Part shown: positions 24,942 to 33,374 of the stretch, piece after piece
How the letters are laid out: each line of letters begins with the position of its first letter
Position numbering within the stretch: position 1 is the stretch's first letter
Assembly (NCBI GenBank): GCA_028280445.1
Contig: JANQLU010000052.1
Location: 1 to 64,000, forward strand
Direction: 5' to 3'
Source of the DNA: Pirellulaceae bacterium
GTDB lineage: Bacteria; Planctomycetota; Planctomycetia; Pirellulales; Pirellulaceae
DNA length: 64,000 nucleotides
Program-made: the position numbers and the translations under genes
Notes under the pieces: generated by a model
Seen by the model: the letters and a program-made list of their open reading frames with translations, nothing else
Told to the model about the DNA's origin: nothing
Database searches by the model: none

Positions 24942-26360
24942 ATGAAATCGTTTATCGTTTCCATCCCGTGCTGTCTTCTACTATTCTCGATTCCATTGTT
25001 GGCCGGCGAACCCAACGCCCAACCCAATATCATTTACATCATGCTGGATGACGCGGGATACGGCGATCTGAATGTTGACGACAAAGCAAAAGTGAAAACT
25101 CCCAACTTTGCCAGAATGGCAAACGAAGGAATCCTGTTTCATCATCATTACAGCGGTTCATCCGTTTGTGCTCCGACGCGCTGTGTTTTGATGACGGGGC
25201 TGCACACTGGCCATTGCCGCCGACGCGACAACACGGCCAAAGCTAACCAAGCCGATTTTGCTGGCCGCCCTTTGGTGTTTCTAAAAGACGAGGATGTCAC
25301 GGTCGCCGAAGTTCTCAAGACAGCAGGCTATAAAACCATGGGAATTGGTAAATGGGGACTCGGCAATCCCGGCTCAACCGGCGAACCTCAAAAACAAGGA
25401 TTTGATGATTGGTACGGTTACCTCGATCAAGTTCATGCTCACGACCACTACACGGACTATTTGATCAGCGGTGGAAAACGAATCAGCCTGCCCAAAAACA
25501 AAAACAAGCAACGCGGAACTTACGTTCACGATCTATTCGAAGAAAAAACGCTACAGTATATTCGCAAAAACAAATCGGGGCCATTTTTTCTGTATCTGGC
25601 ATACACACTCCCCCATGGAAAATACGATATTCCGGCGGACGACAAAAATCTGAAGCACTACGAAAATCAGAAATGGTCGCAACAGACGAAAAACTACGCT
25701 GCCATGGTTTCCCGCGCCGATCAAACCGTCGGCAAAATTCTCGATCTGCTGAGCGAGTTGAAGATCGATGAAAACACCATTGTATTCTACACCTCTGACA
25801 ATGGCCCCAACCGCCCGTTTGTCAAACCGACGTCCAGTGGCGGAGGACTGCGCGGGATCAAACGGCAACTGTACGAAGGCGGCATTCGCGCGAAAATGGC
25901 GGTTCGCTGGCCCGGCAAAATTGCGAAAAAGACGTCGAGCAATTATGTCTGGGACATGCGCGATGTCTTTCCTACCGCTTGCGATCTCGCCGGTGCAAAA
26001 ATACCAAAACAATTAAAACTCGACGGCATTTCAATTGTCCCGACACTGATGGGAAAAACTCAAAAACCGCGGCCCCATATGTATTGGGAAATGCACTCAC
26101 CGTTTCAACAAGCCGTACGAATGGGAAAATGGAAAGGCATTCGGTTTGGCACGGCCGAACCAGTGGAGCTGTACAATCTGGAAAAAGACCCCGCGGAAAA
26201 AAACAATCTTGCCAAAGAAAATCCAATGGTGGTCACCGAGATTGCAAAAATCATGGACACCAGTCGCACGGAAAGTCGCTATTGGCCCGCCAAGGCAAAA
26301 CGTCGTAAAACTGGCAATCGCAAGAAAAACAAAAAGTCAAAAAACATCAAGCAATTTTAA
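24942..26360 (+). CDS. Exported type I sulfatase
   Basis: A 472-residue secreted sulfatase that hydrolyses sulfate esters, a large family in marine planctomycetes feeding on sulfated polysaccharides. A signal peptide covers about residues 1-21. Metal-binding LDDAGYGDL is at 35-43. The formylglycine signature CAPTR is at C76-R80, with the cysteine to be matured by a formylglycine-generating enzyme. Further active-site parts are GIGKWGLG, LPHGKY and FYTSDNGPN. The C-terminus is unusually lysine-rich (residues 445-472). It is 12 bases ahead of the CorA-like gene. Its substrate cannot be read from the sequence. Confidence 0.9.
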   Translation: MKSFIVSIPCCLLLFSIPLLAGEPNAQPNIIYIMLDDAGYGDLNVDDKAKVKTPNFARMANEGILFHHHYSGSSVCAPTRCVLMTGLHTGHCRRRDNTAKANQADFAGRPLVFLKDEDVTVAEVLKTAGYKTMGIGKWGLGNPGSTGEPQKQGFDDWYGYLDQVHAHDHYTDYLISGGKRISLPKNKNKQRGTYVHDLFEEKTLQYIRKNKSGPFFLYLAYTLPHGKYDIPADDKNLKHYENQKWSQQTKNYAAMVSRADQTVGKILDLLSELKIDENTIVFYTSDNGPNRPFVKPTSSGGGLRGIKRQLYEGGIRAKMAVRWPGKIAKKTSSNYVWDMRDVFPTACDLAGAKIPKQLKLDGISIVPTLMGKTQKPRPHMYWEMHSPFQQAVRMGKWKGIRFGTAEPVELYNLEKDPAEKNNLAKENPMVVTEIAKIMDTSRTESRYWPAKAKRRKTGNRKKNKKSKNIKQF

Positions 26361-26372
26361 AAATCGAACTCC

Positions 26373-27098
26373 ATGAATCTACCTGCCGACTGGAACGTCC
26401 CGGAAATCTTTCGACGTCGACTTGGCAATGAAGCCGGTCGTCAAAGGATCATGACGGCCGACGGCCATTTGTTGATCATCCTGCACGCTCCTCCCAAGCC
26501 CGACGACGTCCATCGAAAAGGTCGTTTCTTTTGGCGCAAGCCTGATGGTTCCTGGGAATCCACGTTGGGCGGTCAGACGTCAGAATCGTTGTTGCGCCAT
26601 ATCCTGGAATTTGAAACCGAAATTGAATCGTGCGACCAGCTGGAAAACCAGGCGTCGGATGCCAAATCGCATTTCGAAGTGCTGCGAACGGTTACACCTC
26701 TGAAGCGAACCGTTCGACACATGGCTGGCGTTTTACAAGACGCTCGCAAAGCATGTCCGATGGATCGCGATTTGATTAACCTTCGCGATGCAACAGTTGA
26801 TTTGGAAAGGGCTGCGGAGCTGTTGGCCGAAGACGCGAAAAACGCGATGGATTTTTCAATCGCGTATCAAGCGGAAAGCCAAGCGAAATCTGCACACGAC
26901 ATGTCGATCTCGGCTCACAAGCTCAATTTGTTCGCTGCATTTTTCTTTCCGATTGCCACCTTGTGTGCCATCTTTGGAACTAACTTGCCCAGCGGTCTCG
27001 AAAACTTCAATCCTCCCTGGCCACTACTCGGCGTATTGCTGTTCGGCATCATGCTCGGTGTTTTCCTAACTGTATTTGTCCTTCGCAAAACGAAATAA
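26373..27098 (+). CDS. CorA-like two-helix membrane protein
   Basis: A 241-residue protein. About 170 residues form a soluble alpha/beta and long-helix N-terminal domain, followed by two transmembrane helices (about 188-205 and 215-237). The tail HKLNLFAAFFFPIATLCAIFGTNL resembles the CorA/MIT magnesium-channel end, where the first pore helix stops at GMN. Here the triplet is GTN. The soluble part is shorter than that of CorA and does not look like its funnel. It may be a CorA-derived protein with altered or no ion transport. It starts 12 bases after the sulfatase. Confidence 0.7.
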   Translation: MNLPADWNVPEIFRRRLGNEAGRQRIMTADGHLLIILHAPPKPDDVHRKGRFFWRKPDGSWESTLGGQTSESLLRHILEFETEIESCDQLENQASDAKSHFEVLRTVTPLKRTVRHMAGVLQDARKACPMDRDLINLRDATVDLERAAELLAEDAKNAMDFSIAYQAESQAKSAHDMSISAHKLNLFAAFFFPIATLCAIFGTNLPSGLENFNPPWPLLGVLLFGIMLGVFLTVFVLRKTK

Positions 27099-27156
27099 GT
27101 AGGGCCGGTTCCCACCGGCCAATCCAACAAAATCGGCCGGTGGGAACCGGCCCTAC
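27099..27156. repeat. Palindromic repeat, GGGCCGGTTCCCACCGG family
   Basis: A full copy with both arms perfect, starting at the base after the TAA of the CorA-like gene. The loop AATCCAACAAAATC is in the reverse orientation relative to the copies at 18540, 46870, 51533 and 60092. It could end transcription of the operon. Bases 27157-27359 after it hold only the leader of the next gene. Confidence 0.88.
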
Positions 27157-27359
27157 TTCAGAAAGTCTTGAATCATACGAGCACGTCGCACCAGGCAATA
27201 TTTTGATAGCCCGACATCGCCAACAACGTAATTGTGTAACGGATTACGCAAATTCTGATGCAAACCCGCGATTGAAGTAAATGTTTGCATTTTTTCTTTG
27301 CAAATATTGCCAATCGTTGATAAAAAATATGCCACCGTCAGGTTGGAATAGGGGAAATT

Positions 27360-28367
27360 ATGCGAACGATCGCGCGCCAGAATCTGGCCAGGGATAGTCG
27401 TGTTTTGATTCACGACCGGAATGCTTTTACTCTCGTTGAGCTATTGGTTGTCATTGCCGTCATTGCAATTCTGATTGCTCTTTTGATACCTGCGGTACAG
27501 GCGGTTCGTGAAACAGCTCGCCGCGCGCATTGTGCCAATAACGTGCGACAACTGACCTTGGCCGTAATGCAGTTCGAGGAAATTCGCAAACGATTCCCGC
27601 CGGGATTTCAGTTGACCGGAAACAATGGCGACAACGGCGGTGCCATGTGGTCAGCTTTTATTCTGCCGCATCTCGAACAAACACCTTTGTACAACACGAT
27701 CGATGTTAAAAATGGCCCTTGGTGGGACGGAACACCCGGTGGTGATGCCATGGCGACTCGCCTGCCGGTTTTTCAATGTCCAACAGCCGACCTGGATATT
27801 GTTCAATTTGATTACACGTCGAATCTCGATCGCATTCCCTGCAGCTACCTCGGTTGTTGCAGCGGCTTGAACGATTCCGAATCCGGAGATCTGCCTTGGG
27901 CTGGCATGAACGAATACGGCGATTACGCTGAGTCCGACGGTATTTTTTATCAGAATAGCAAAACGCGACACTCCGAAATCAAAGATGGTTTGTCAAATAC
28001 ATTTTTGCTGGGCGAATCATTGCCCGATCAATATTTTGTTGACATTGACCACGCCGGTAATCCGCAGAAAGTTGACCATTGGTACATCGGTTCGAGGGAA
28101 CTCCATTCGTACGAGATCTACGCAACCAGTCTATCCGCCGAAGTTTCTGAATGTCTCGGATCGACCAAATGTCGCATCAATGCGTTAAAGATCGTTGACG
28201 CGGACATCAATGAAAAAGAACTTTCGTTTGGCAGCGCCCATCGCGTCGGGGTCAACATGGCATTCGCCGACGGCCATATTGAATATGTGATCGAAACCAT
28301 CGATCCCAAAATTTGGAGCGCGCTCGGTTCACGTGACAACGGCGAAATCGCCACGTACGACAAATAG
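27360..28367 (+). CDS. DUF1559 prepilin-like protein
   Basis: A 335-residue member of the large planctomycete DUF1559 (SBP_bac_10-like) family. The type IV pilin-like N-terminus AFTLVELLVVIAVIAIL lies at about residues 22-38, cut before the phenylalanine by a prepilin peptidase after a 22-residue leader. A long hydrophobic helix and the usual RRAHCANNVRQL follow. The C-terminus has the hallmark FGSAHRVGVNMAFADGHIEYV. These proteins are thought to form pseudopilus or cell-surface structures, but their function is not established. It stands alone, with a repeat on each side. Confidence 0.9.
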   Translation: MRTIARQNLARDSRVLIHDRNAFTLVELLVVIAVIAILIALLIPAVQAVRETARRAHCANNVRQLTLAVMQFEEIRKRFPPGFQLTGNNGDNGGAMWSAFILPHLEQTPLYNTIDVKNGPWWDGTPGGDAMATRLPVFQCPTADLDIVQFDYTSNLDRIPCSYLGCCSGLNDSESGDLPWAGMNEYGDYAESDGIFYQNSKTRHSEIKDGLSNTFLLGESLPDQYFVDIDHAGNPQKVDHWYIGSRELHSYEIYATSLSAEVSECLGSTKCRINALKIVDADINEKELSFGSAHRVGVNMAFADGHIEYVIETIDPKIWSALGSRDNGEIATYDK

Positions 28368-28383
28368 TTGTCATGCGCCAACG

Positions 28384-28496
28384 AGGGAGGGCGAGGCTCC
28401 CGCCGAGCCGGTTGCTGTATTGGCCCACTATGCCGCGCCCAACATGCCGCGCGTGTTGTATTGGCGTATTGGCTCGGCAGGAGCCTCGCCCTCCCT
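28384..28496. repeat. Inverted repeat, AGGGAGGGCGAGGCTCC family
   Basis: Arms at 28384-28409 and 28471-28496 pair at 25 of 26 positions around a 61-base loop that itself holds GCCGCGC repeats. A partial direct repeat of CCCTCCCTTTG follows the right arm. It lies between the convergent DUF1559 and astB genes and may serve as their common stop. Confidence 0.82.
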
Positions 28497-28529
28497 TTGT
28501 TGCCCTCCCTTTGTCGCCTTACCAGCGTC

Positions 28530-29882
28530 CTATCGATCATGTTTTGCAAATTCAAACAGCGGCAACTGCAAAATATCACTCAACGCAACAATACTGGCAT
28601 CGATTTCAATCGCGAGCTTCGGATCGGCCAGATCCTCAACATGCAATTCGTCACGGTAATGTGTCTCGACCCAAGTTCTCAGCCTGCCATACAAATTATC
28701 GTTAAACAGAATCCCTTGATGGATGGCATTGATCTGCTCATCGTCCAGGACGACGCGTAATCTCAGACAAGCCGGGCCGCCGCCATTGTTCATCGATTGC
28801 CGCAGATCCATAAAGATGACTTCGTCGATCGCGGGAACTTCAGCCACGATTTTTTCGGTACATTGTTTCGCCGAGGCATTGTCGCGACTTTCCGTCGGAC
28901 AAACCAAAATCATCTTTCCGTCGGGTCGCGTTAAAATCTGGCTATTGAACAAGTAACTCGAAACACAATCGTCAATCGAAATATCGGTTGATTTCAATTC
29001 ACAGATCGACAACGAGTCACCACAAACCGCTTCGAATTTCTGGCGAATCAAATCCAATTCGCGTTGTTGATTCCGAAACGACATCTCGTGGCATAGCAAA
29101 ACATTTTGATTTCCGACGCTGATCACGTCGTTGTGAAACACACCGGCATCAATCGCATCGGGATTTTGTTGTAACACCGCGACTCGATCGTCAGTCAAAC
29201 CATGCCGACGAATCACGGCCTGTGTCGCTTCTAAAGTTTGTCGGGCAGGAAATTTTTTGGGAGCGACAGCTTGAACATCCAGCGCCGCCCGCCCATACAC
29301 AAAAGTCTCGATTCCCGGTTTGCCATAATCGTCACACAGTCTTGTATGATTGGCAGCACCCTCGTCGGTAAAAGCCATCGAACAGGGCAGGGCAGGGTGG
29401 ACACAAAACAGATCTTCGTCCGAAAAAATGGCGCTGAGAACTTGGAATGTACCATTGGCCTCAATCGATCGGTGCAAACCACTGGCTAAATTCGCGACGG
29501 AGATATGCAAACGTCCGTCGCCGCAATCGGCCGCCGGTGAGACCGTCGCGGCATTGGCAGTCCACATATTTGATGAACTGTAAATCGAAGCCAGCAACAC
29601 GGGGTCCGTTTTTGCAACCTGTTCGATGATGGATTGTCGCGAGCCCGAAAAACCCAACTCACGCAAAAACGAAATTCGCGGGCGGGGCAGCGGTGGCAAT
29701 ACCGCTTGTCCGACTCCCAACGCCGCAACCTGTTTCATTTTTTCCAGACCCTGCAAGGCCGCCGCCTTGGGGTTGGAGACTTGATTGCGATGTGAAGTCG
29801 ACGCGACATTGCCATACGACAAACCGGCATAATTATGCGTCGGTCCAACCAAACCATCAAAATTAAATTCCCGAGCTGCCAT
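28530..29882 (-). CDS. astB: N-succinylarginine dihydrolase
   Basis: A 450-residue guanidine-modifying-fold enzyme that turns N2-succinylarginine into N2-succinylornithine, ammonia and CO2, the second step of the arginine succinyltransferase pathway. The N-terminus NFDGLVGPTHNYAGLSYGN, the FTDEGAANHTRL and HNDVISVGNQNVLL stretches and the catalytic cysteine in NNGGGPACLRLRV (about C372) are those of AstB. No other ast gene is near. It lies 3 bases after the DUF4190/pseudopilin-like gene and is the last gene of the suf-csrA train. Confidence 0.9.
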   Translation of the reverse strand: MAAREFNFDGLVGPTHNYAGLSYGNVASTSHRNQVSNPKAAALQGLEKMKQVAALGVGQAVLPPLPRPRISFLRELGFSGSRQSIIEQVAKTDPVLLASIYSSSNMWTANAATVSPAADCGDGRLHISVANLASGLHRSIEANGTFQVLSAIFSDEDLFCVHPALPCSMAFTDEGAANHTRLCDDYGKPGIETFVYGRAALDVQAVAPKKFPARQTLEATQAVIRRHGLTDDRVAVLQQNPDAIDAGVFHNDVISVGNQNVLLCHEMSFRNQQRELDLIRQKFEAVCGDSLSICELKSTDISIDDCVSSYLFNSQILTRPDGKMILVCPTESRDNASAKQCTEKIVAEVPAIDEVIFMDLRQSMNNGGGPACLRLRVVLDDEQINAIHQGILFNDNLYGRLRTWVETHYRDELHVEDLADPKLAIEIDASIVALSDILQLPLFEFAKHDR

Positions 29883-29885
29883 CGT

Positions 29886-30689
29886 CTATTTGTTATCCCC
29901 GGCAGACAACGGGGAGTTGGCCACAGACGCCGCACCGTCACTTGATTGGTTGGATTTCGGATCGGCCTGATCCGGCAAAACTTCTGTTCGATTTTTCAAC
30001 TTCTTGGCTTTACGAATTTCCTCGCGAACATCTGGCGGAAGTTTGTCGAGCACATCGTCGGGATATTTGGACGGGTCCCGCGCATCAAATCTCGATGGAC
30101 GAACCACTTCCCGAAAAGGGCCCCACACAACATCATCGGCGGTATTGAATTTTGAATCTTTTCCAGCACTTCGCAGCGAATACTTTGTACCGTCGGTCTC
30201 ATACTTGATGGCTTTTCCCCATTTGTCAGTCTTGCCGGCCAACAATTGATTGCCGGTTTTTTCATCGGGCAACCCATCTTTGTCCCCCCAAGCGTCAGCC
30301 AACACAACCTGTGCGTCAATCAATGGCGCATATTGGGTAGCGTGCTCCAGCGCTGTCGAGGCAACGGCAATCAAACCCATCATCGCCAAAAACATGCCGA
30401 TAATTGCCAGACCAGCAACCGCCAGAAATATCGTTCCGATCAATCCGACAATCAAACCACCAACGGCCATCCCGCGCGGCTCTTTGAACATTCCAATGAT
30501 GCTCAACAGCAAACCAATCGGACTCAATAGTCCGCAGGAACCCACCAAGCCAATGACGGAAATAATCAACCCCATCAACCCCCAAGTGTTTTGCGGCTGA
30601 GGCTGGGGAGCATAAGCGAATTCGGGTCCGCCTGGTTGTTGGTACATTCCACCGGAAGGTCCGGAAGGTGGTTTTGGAGGTACAGACAT
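29886..30689 (-). CDS. DUF4190-like membrane protein with pseudopilin-type C-terminus
   Basis: A 267-residue protein. A Pro/Gly/Gln-rich start (residues 1-34) leads to three or four hydrophobic segments (about 36-115) with LIISVIGLVGSCGLLSPIGLLLSIIGM, a DUF4190-like pattern. The following domain resembles the C-terminal half of GspG/type II secretion pseudopilins: DKWGKAIKYETDGTKYSLRS, then AGKDSKFNTADDVVWG, where the Asp cluster binds calcium in GspG. The C-terminus is charged and low in complexity. The protein at 44917 has the same architecture. It lies 7 bases from the DUF502 gene and 3 bases from astB. Confidence 0.72.
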   Translation of the reverse strand: MSVPPKPPSGPSGGMYQQPGGPEFAYAPQPQPQNTWGLMGLIISVIGLVGSCGLLSPIGLLLSIIGMFKEPRGMAVGGLIVGLIGTIFLAVAGLAIIGMFLAMMGLIAVASTALEHATQYAPLIDAQVVLADAWGDKDGLPDEKTGNQLLAGKTDKWGKAIKYETDGTKYSLRSAGKDSKFNTADDVVWGPFREVVRPSRFDARDPSKYPDDVLDKLPPDVREEIRKAKKLKNRTEVLPDQADPKSNQSSDGAASVANSPLSAGDNK

Positions 30690-30696
30690 GATTCAC

Positions 30697-31470
30697 CTAA
30701 CTTGTTTCTACATCGATTTTTTTTGGCAACTTGTCTTCGCGGTAATAGTTTACCGTTTCTGGAACGGAAATGCCGCCGGAAACGATCGCCTGCAATGTCA
30801 TTTGAATATCCCAATCCAGCGGAACCACGTCTTCCTCGGGAATCATCAGCATATAGCCGCTTGTCGGGATCGGCGTAGTCGGCACATAAATACACAAAAT
30901 TCGCTTGCCCGTCGCCGCTTCGGTGCATTCGTTAGTTACAAATGCGGGCACCTTGGCACCCGGATGCGGAAATTCGATGAGTACAACTCGTTGAAATTCG
31001 ATGCCTTCGCCAGTCGAACGTTGAATGGAATCAAAAACGTTGCTGACCGCCGAGTAGATCGTATTGACGCCCGGAACGGTTAATAAAAACCAATTCAAGA
31101 ATCGATGGATTCGTGAGCGGAACAACATCCCGGCGACGAACAACAAAGCCAACACAATAATCCCGGCAACCAACGGAGCGACCAGGTACTCGACATACCA
31201 GGGCAATTCTTCGACCGTTTGCGTTCGCCAAAATTGAATCAGTAACCTGGCAATCGGCCCAATCACATACTTGGAAAGCAAATTACAGAGATACAAAATC
31301 ACCAGAAAAGTGATTAACACGGGCAGCGCGACAAACATGCCCGTGATGATGCGATTGCGAATCACCCGCAATGCCGATTTGCGCTTTTTCTTTTTCCTGG
31401 GATTCGCGTCGGGATTCGCTGGAACGACGACGGAATCTTGCGAATCACTGGCAGTTGATTGTTCTGTCAT
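30697..31470 (-). CDS. DUF502 membrane protein
   Basis: A DUF502-family protein with a basic N-terminus rich in KKKKRK, two transmembrane helices (about 35-60 and 95-117 when counted from the ATG) and a soluble C-terminal domain. The characteristic pattern LRVIRNRIITGMFVALPVLI, then GPIARLL, VVLIEFPHPG and TTPIPTSGYMLMIP is present. Function is unknown, and plant relatives are the COV proteins of vascular patterning. A GTG six codons upstream is also open, and I prefer the ATG at 31470. It is 64-82 bases after sufD. Confidence 0.82.
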   Translation of the reverse strand: MTEQSTASDSQDSVVVPANPDANPRKKKKRKSALRVIRNRIITGMFVALPVLITFLVILYLCNLLSKYVIGPIARLLIQFWRTQTVEELPWYVEYLVAPLVAGIIVLALLFVAGMLFRSRIHRFLNWFLLTVPGVNTIYSAVSNVFDSIQRSTGEGIEFQRVVLIEFPHPGAKVPAFVTNECTEAATGKRILCIYVPTTPIPTSGYMLMIPEEDVVPLDWDIQMTLQAIVSGGISVPETVNYYREDKLPKKIDVETS

Positions 31471-31552
31471 TTGAGGAAGCTGCGCCACTACGAAAAAACG
31501 GAAAACAGAATTCTAATCCGCTTGCCTGAAATTCGCAGTAGCAACCTCAAAT

Positions 31553-32860
31553 TTATTCATACTCTCGGACCCGCCGTGAAATCGCCGTACCCAGCGCTTC
31601 GCGGACGGATTCGATGGTAATTCGATCAAAAATTTGTTGAAAGAACCCGGTGACGATCATCTGAATCGCTTCTTTTCGAGTAAAGCCGCGACACCGAGCG
31701 TAAAAAATCAACTCTTCATCGACACGACCGCTGGTCGAACCGTGAGTGCATCTCACATCGTCCGCTTCGATCTCCAAACCGGGAATCGAATCGGCCCGCG
31801 ATTTTGCCGACAACAACAAATTGTCATTGCGCTGATAACCGTCCGTTTTCTGCGCGTCTTCGTCGACTTTGATCATCCCTCGCCAAACCGTGCGAGATTG
31901 ATCTTGCAGTGCCGCCTTGTAAAGAAAATCGCTGGTGCAATGCGGGGCACAATGTTGCTGCAGCGTATGGTAAGACAGATGTTGTTTGTTCTCGGTAAAC
32001 ATCGTTCCATTGACTTGCGCGTGAGCCCCTTCGCCGACCAACGCCACATGTTGATTGACTTTGGCCAACCGCGACCCGAGTGCGCCGATCGTCCATTGAA
32101 TCGTGGCGTCTTTACCAACCAGTGCTTTTTGATGGGCAAAATGCCAGGTGCCTTGTCCCCAATCCTGGAGATTCACGTAACGCAAATGTGCATTGTCGCC
32201 CACGATCAATTCGATACCCCCACAATGCAGTCCGGCGGCATCTGGCGTGGAACTCGCATTCTCGGCCAACAGGGTTGCTTCGGCGCCGTCCTCCAAAACG
32301 ACAAGCGTATGAGAAAAATCGGTCCCGCCATCACTCATCGCTGCAAACAAATGCAACGGCAAATCAACGGCGACGCCACGTGGCACATAGAGCATCGTTC
32401 CGTTTGCCCAAAACGCGGCATGCAGTGCTGCAAATTTGTCGTAGTCGGCTTGGAATGCCTGAGTCATGAAATGCTTGCGAACAATATCTTCGTGTTCGTT
32501 TGCCAGTTCAGAAATCGAGCCAAACAATACACCGGCATCCGCAAATCGGCTTTCCAAATTGATTCCTTGTCCAACGCCGTCAATGGCAGACGTTTGACCG
32601 GCAAGTTCGACACCCTGAGAAAGAACGGGCTCAGGGGCCTGGAAGTCTGACTCCAGGCTTAATTGAAATTTCCCCAGCTTGAACAGACGAATGTCGGTTC
32701 GCATCCATTCTTCATCACGCTGGCTCGGCCAAGGCAAGGATTCAAATTTTGCCCAAGCATCGCGGCGCAGCTGAATGAGCCAATCCGGTTCATTGCGCTG
32801 TGCCAAAAAAGCATTAAAACCTTCGGTGTCAAAAGATATTTGAGTCGTCGTTTGTGTCAT
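31553..32860 (-). CDS. sufD: Fe-S cluster assembly scaffold subunit SufD
   Basis: A 435-residue SufB/SufD-family protein. In the SufBC2D complex it helps build iron-sulfur clusters under iron or oxidative stress. The C-terminal beta-helix core shows LLSAKSRADSIPGLEIEADD and VRCTHGSTSGRVDEELIFYARCRG, with the conserved histidine and cysteine of SufD. The N-terminal FLAQRNEPDWLIQLRRDAW is also typical. It is separated from sufB by csrA, whereas sufB, sufC and sufD are usually adjacent. Confidence 0.92.
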   Translation of the reverse strand: MTQTTTQISFDTEGFNAFLAQRNEPDWLIQLRRDAWAKFESLPWPSQRDEEWMRTDIRLFKLGKFQLSLESDFQAPEPVLSQGVELAGQTSAIDGVGQGINLESRFADAGVLFGSISELANEHEDIVRKHFMTQAFQADYDKFAALHAAFWANGTMLYVPRGVAVDLPLHLFAAMSDGGTDFSHTLVVLEDGAEATLLAENASSTPDAAGLHCGGIELIVGDNAHLRYVNLQDWGQGTWHFAHQKALVGKDATIQWTIGALGSRLAKVNQHVALVGEGAHAQVNGTMFTENKQHLSYHTLQQHCAPHCTSDFLYKAALQDQSRTVWRGMIKVDEDAQKTDGYQRNDNLLLSAKSRADSIPGLEIEADDVRCTHGSTSGRVDEELIFYARCRGFTRKEAIQMIVTGFFQQIFDRITIESVREALGTAISRRVREYE

Positions 32861-32912
32861 CGTTCGAATAATCAGCTTTGGGATTACTCGATTTCAACAC
32901 CGTTTTGAAAAG

Positions 32913-33155
32913 CTAGTTGACTGGGGCGGAATCAAACGACAACAACATGTTCGGGTCGACATCGATCACCAATCCAGAATCCACTTGGGTCGAACGAACG
33001 TTTGTTTTCGCCAGCAGCTCGCCGCGACGAATGGCAACATCTCGTGGTGCCTCAACACCTAGTCGAACCTGATTTCCTTTGATTTGTGTGACCGTAATTG
33101 TCACGTTGTCGCTGATTTGAATTCGCTGGCCTTGTTTACGGGAAAGAACAAGCAT
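32913..33155 (-). CDS. csrA: Carbon storage regulator CsrA
   Basis: An 80-residue CsrA/RsmA protein that binds GGA motifs in RNA hairpins and controls translation and mRNA stability. The start MLVLSRKQGQRIQI, the core VRLGVEAPRDVAIRRGEL and the following extension are clear. L4 and R44-region residues used for RNA contact are in place. The tail beyond about residue 50 is longer than in E. coli (61 residues) and ends in a hydrophobic VIDVDPNMLLSFD. It sits in the suf operon between sufB and sufD, behind a hairpin with a U-tract. Confidence 0.92.
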   Translation of the reverse strand: MLVLSRKQGQRIQISDNVTITVTQIKGNQVRLGVEAPRDVAIRRGELLAKTNVRSTQVDSGLVIDVDPNMLLSFDSAPVN

Positions 33156-33164
33156 TGTTTAAAA

Positions 33165-33225
33165 TCCTTTCTGAGCTGTCCTGTTGGTAACTAAAAGACC
33201 GTTGCAATCCTCAAGCCATTACTCC
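33165..33225 (-). promoter_or_regulatory. csrA leader with four GGA motifs
   Basis: Read on the reverse strand, GGA occurs at 33223-33225, 33208-33210, 33179-33181 and 33165-33167. The last lies in the ribosome binding site AAAGGA of csrA. Several GGA sites, one of them over the ribosome binding site, are the hallmark of CsrA autoregulation in other bacteria. The structure of the leader is not verified. Confidence 0.45.
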
Positions 33226-33262
33226 AAAACTTTAGTTAAAATCGAAATTGTTGAATAATATG

Positions 33263-33298
33263 TAAAAAATGTGGCTAGCTGAAATCACTCCAGCTAGC
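33263..33298 (-). terminator. Hairpin with U-tract between sufB and csrA
   Basis: On the reverse strand CGCTAGCTG pairs with CAGCTAGC (8 base pairs, arms 33291-33298 and 33274-33281) around GAGTGATTT. Three bases later comes ATTTTTT. It may stop or attenuate the sufRCB transcript before csrA. The gap of three bases before the U-run makes it weaker than a classical terminator. Confidence 0.6.
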
Positions 33299-33374
33299 GG
33301 TTGGTCGTTTTGAATTCTCAAATTGAACCCAAACGTTCAGTTTCGCGTTTCAAAATGAGAACCTTCATATTCGG

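Noticed and set aside
27153-27413. An 86-residue reverse frame
   Set aside because: It overlaps the start of the DUF1559 gene and the repeat, with no recognisable domain or ribosome binding site.
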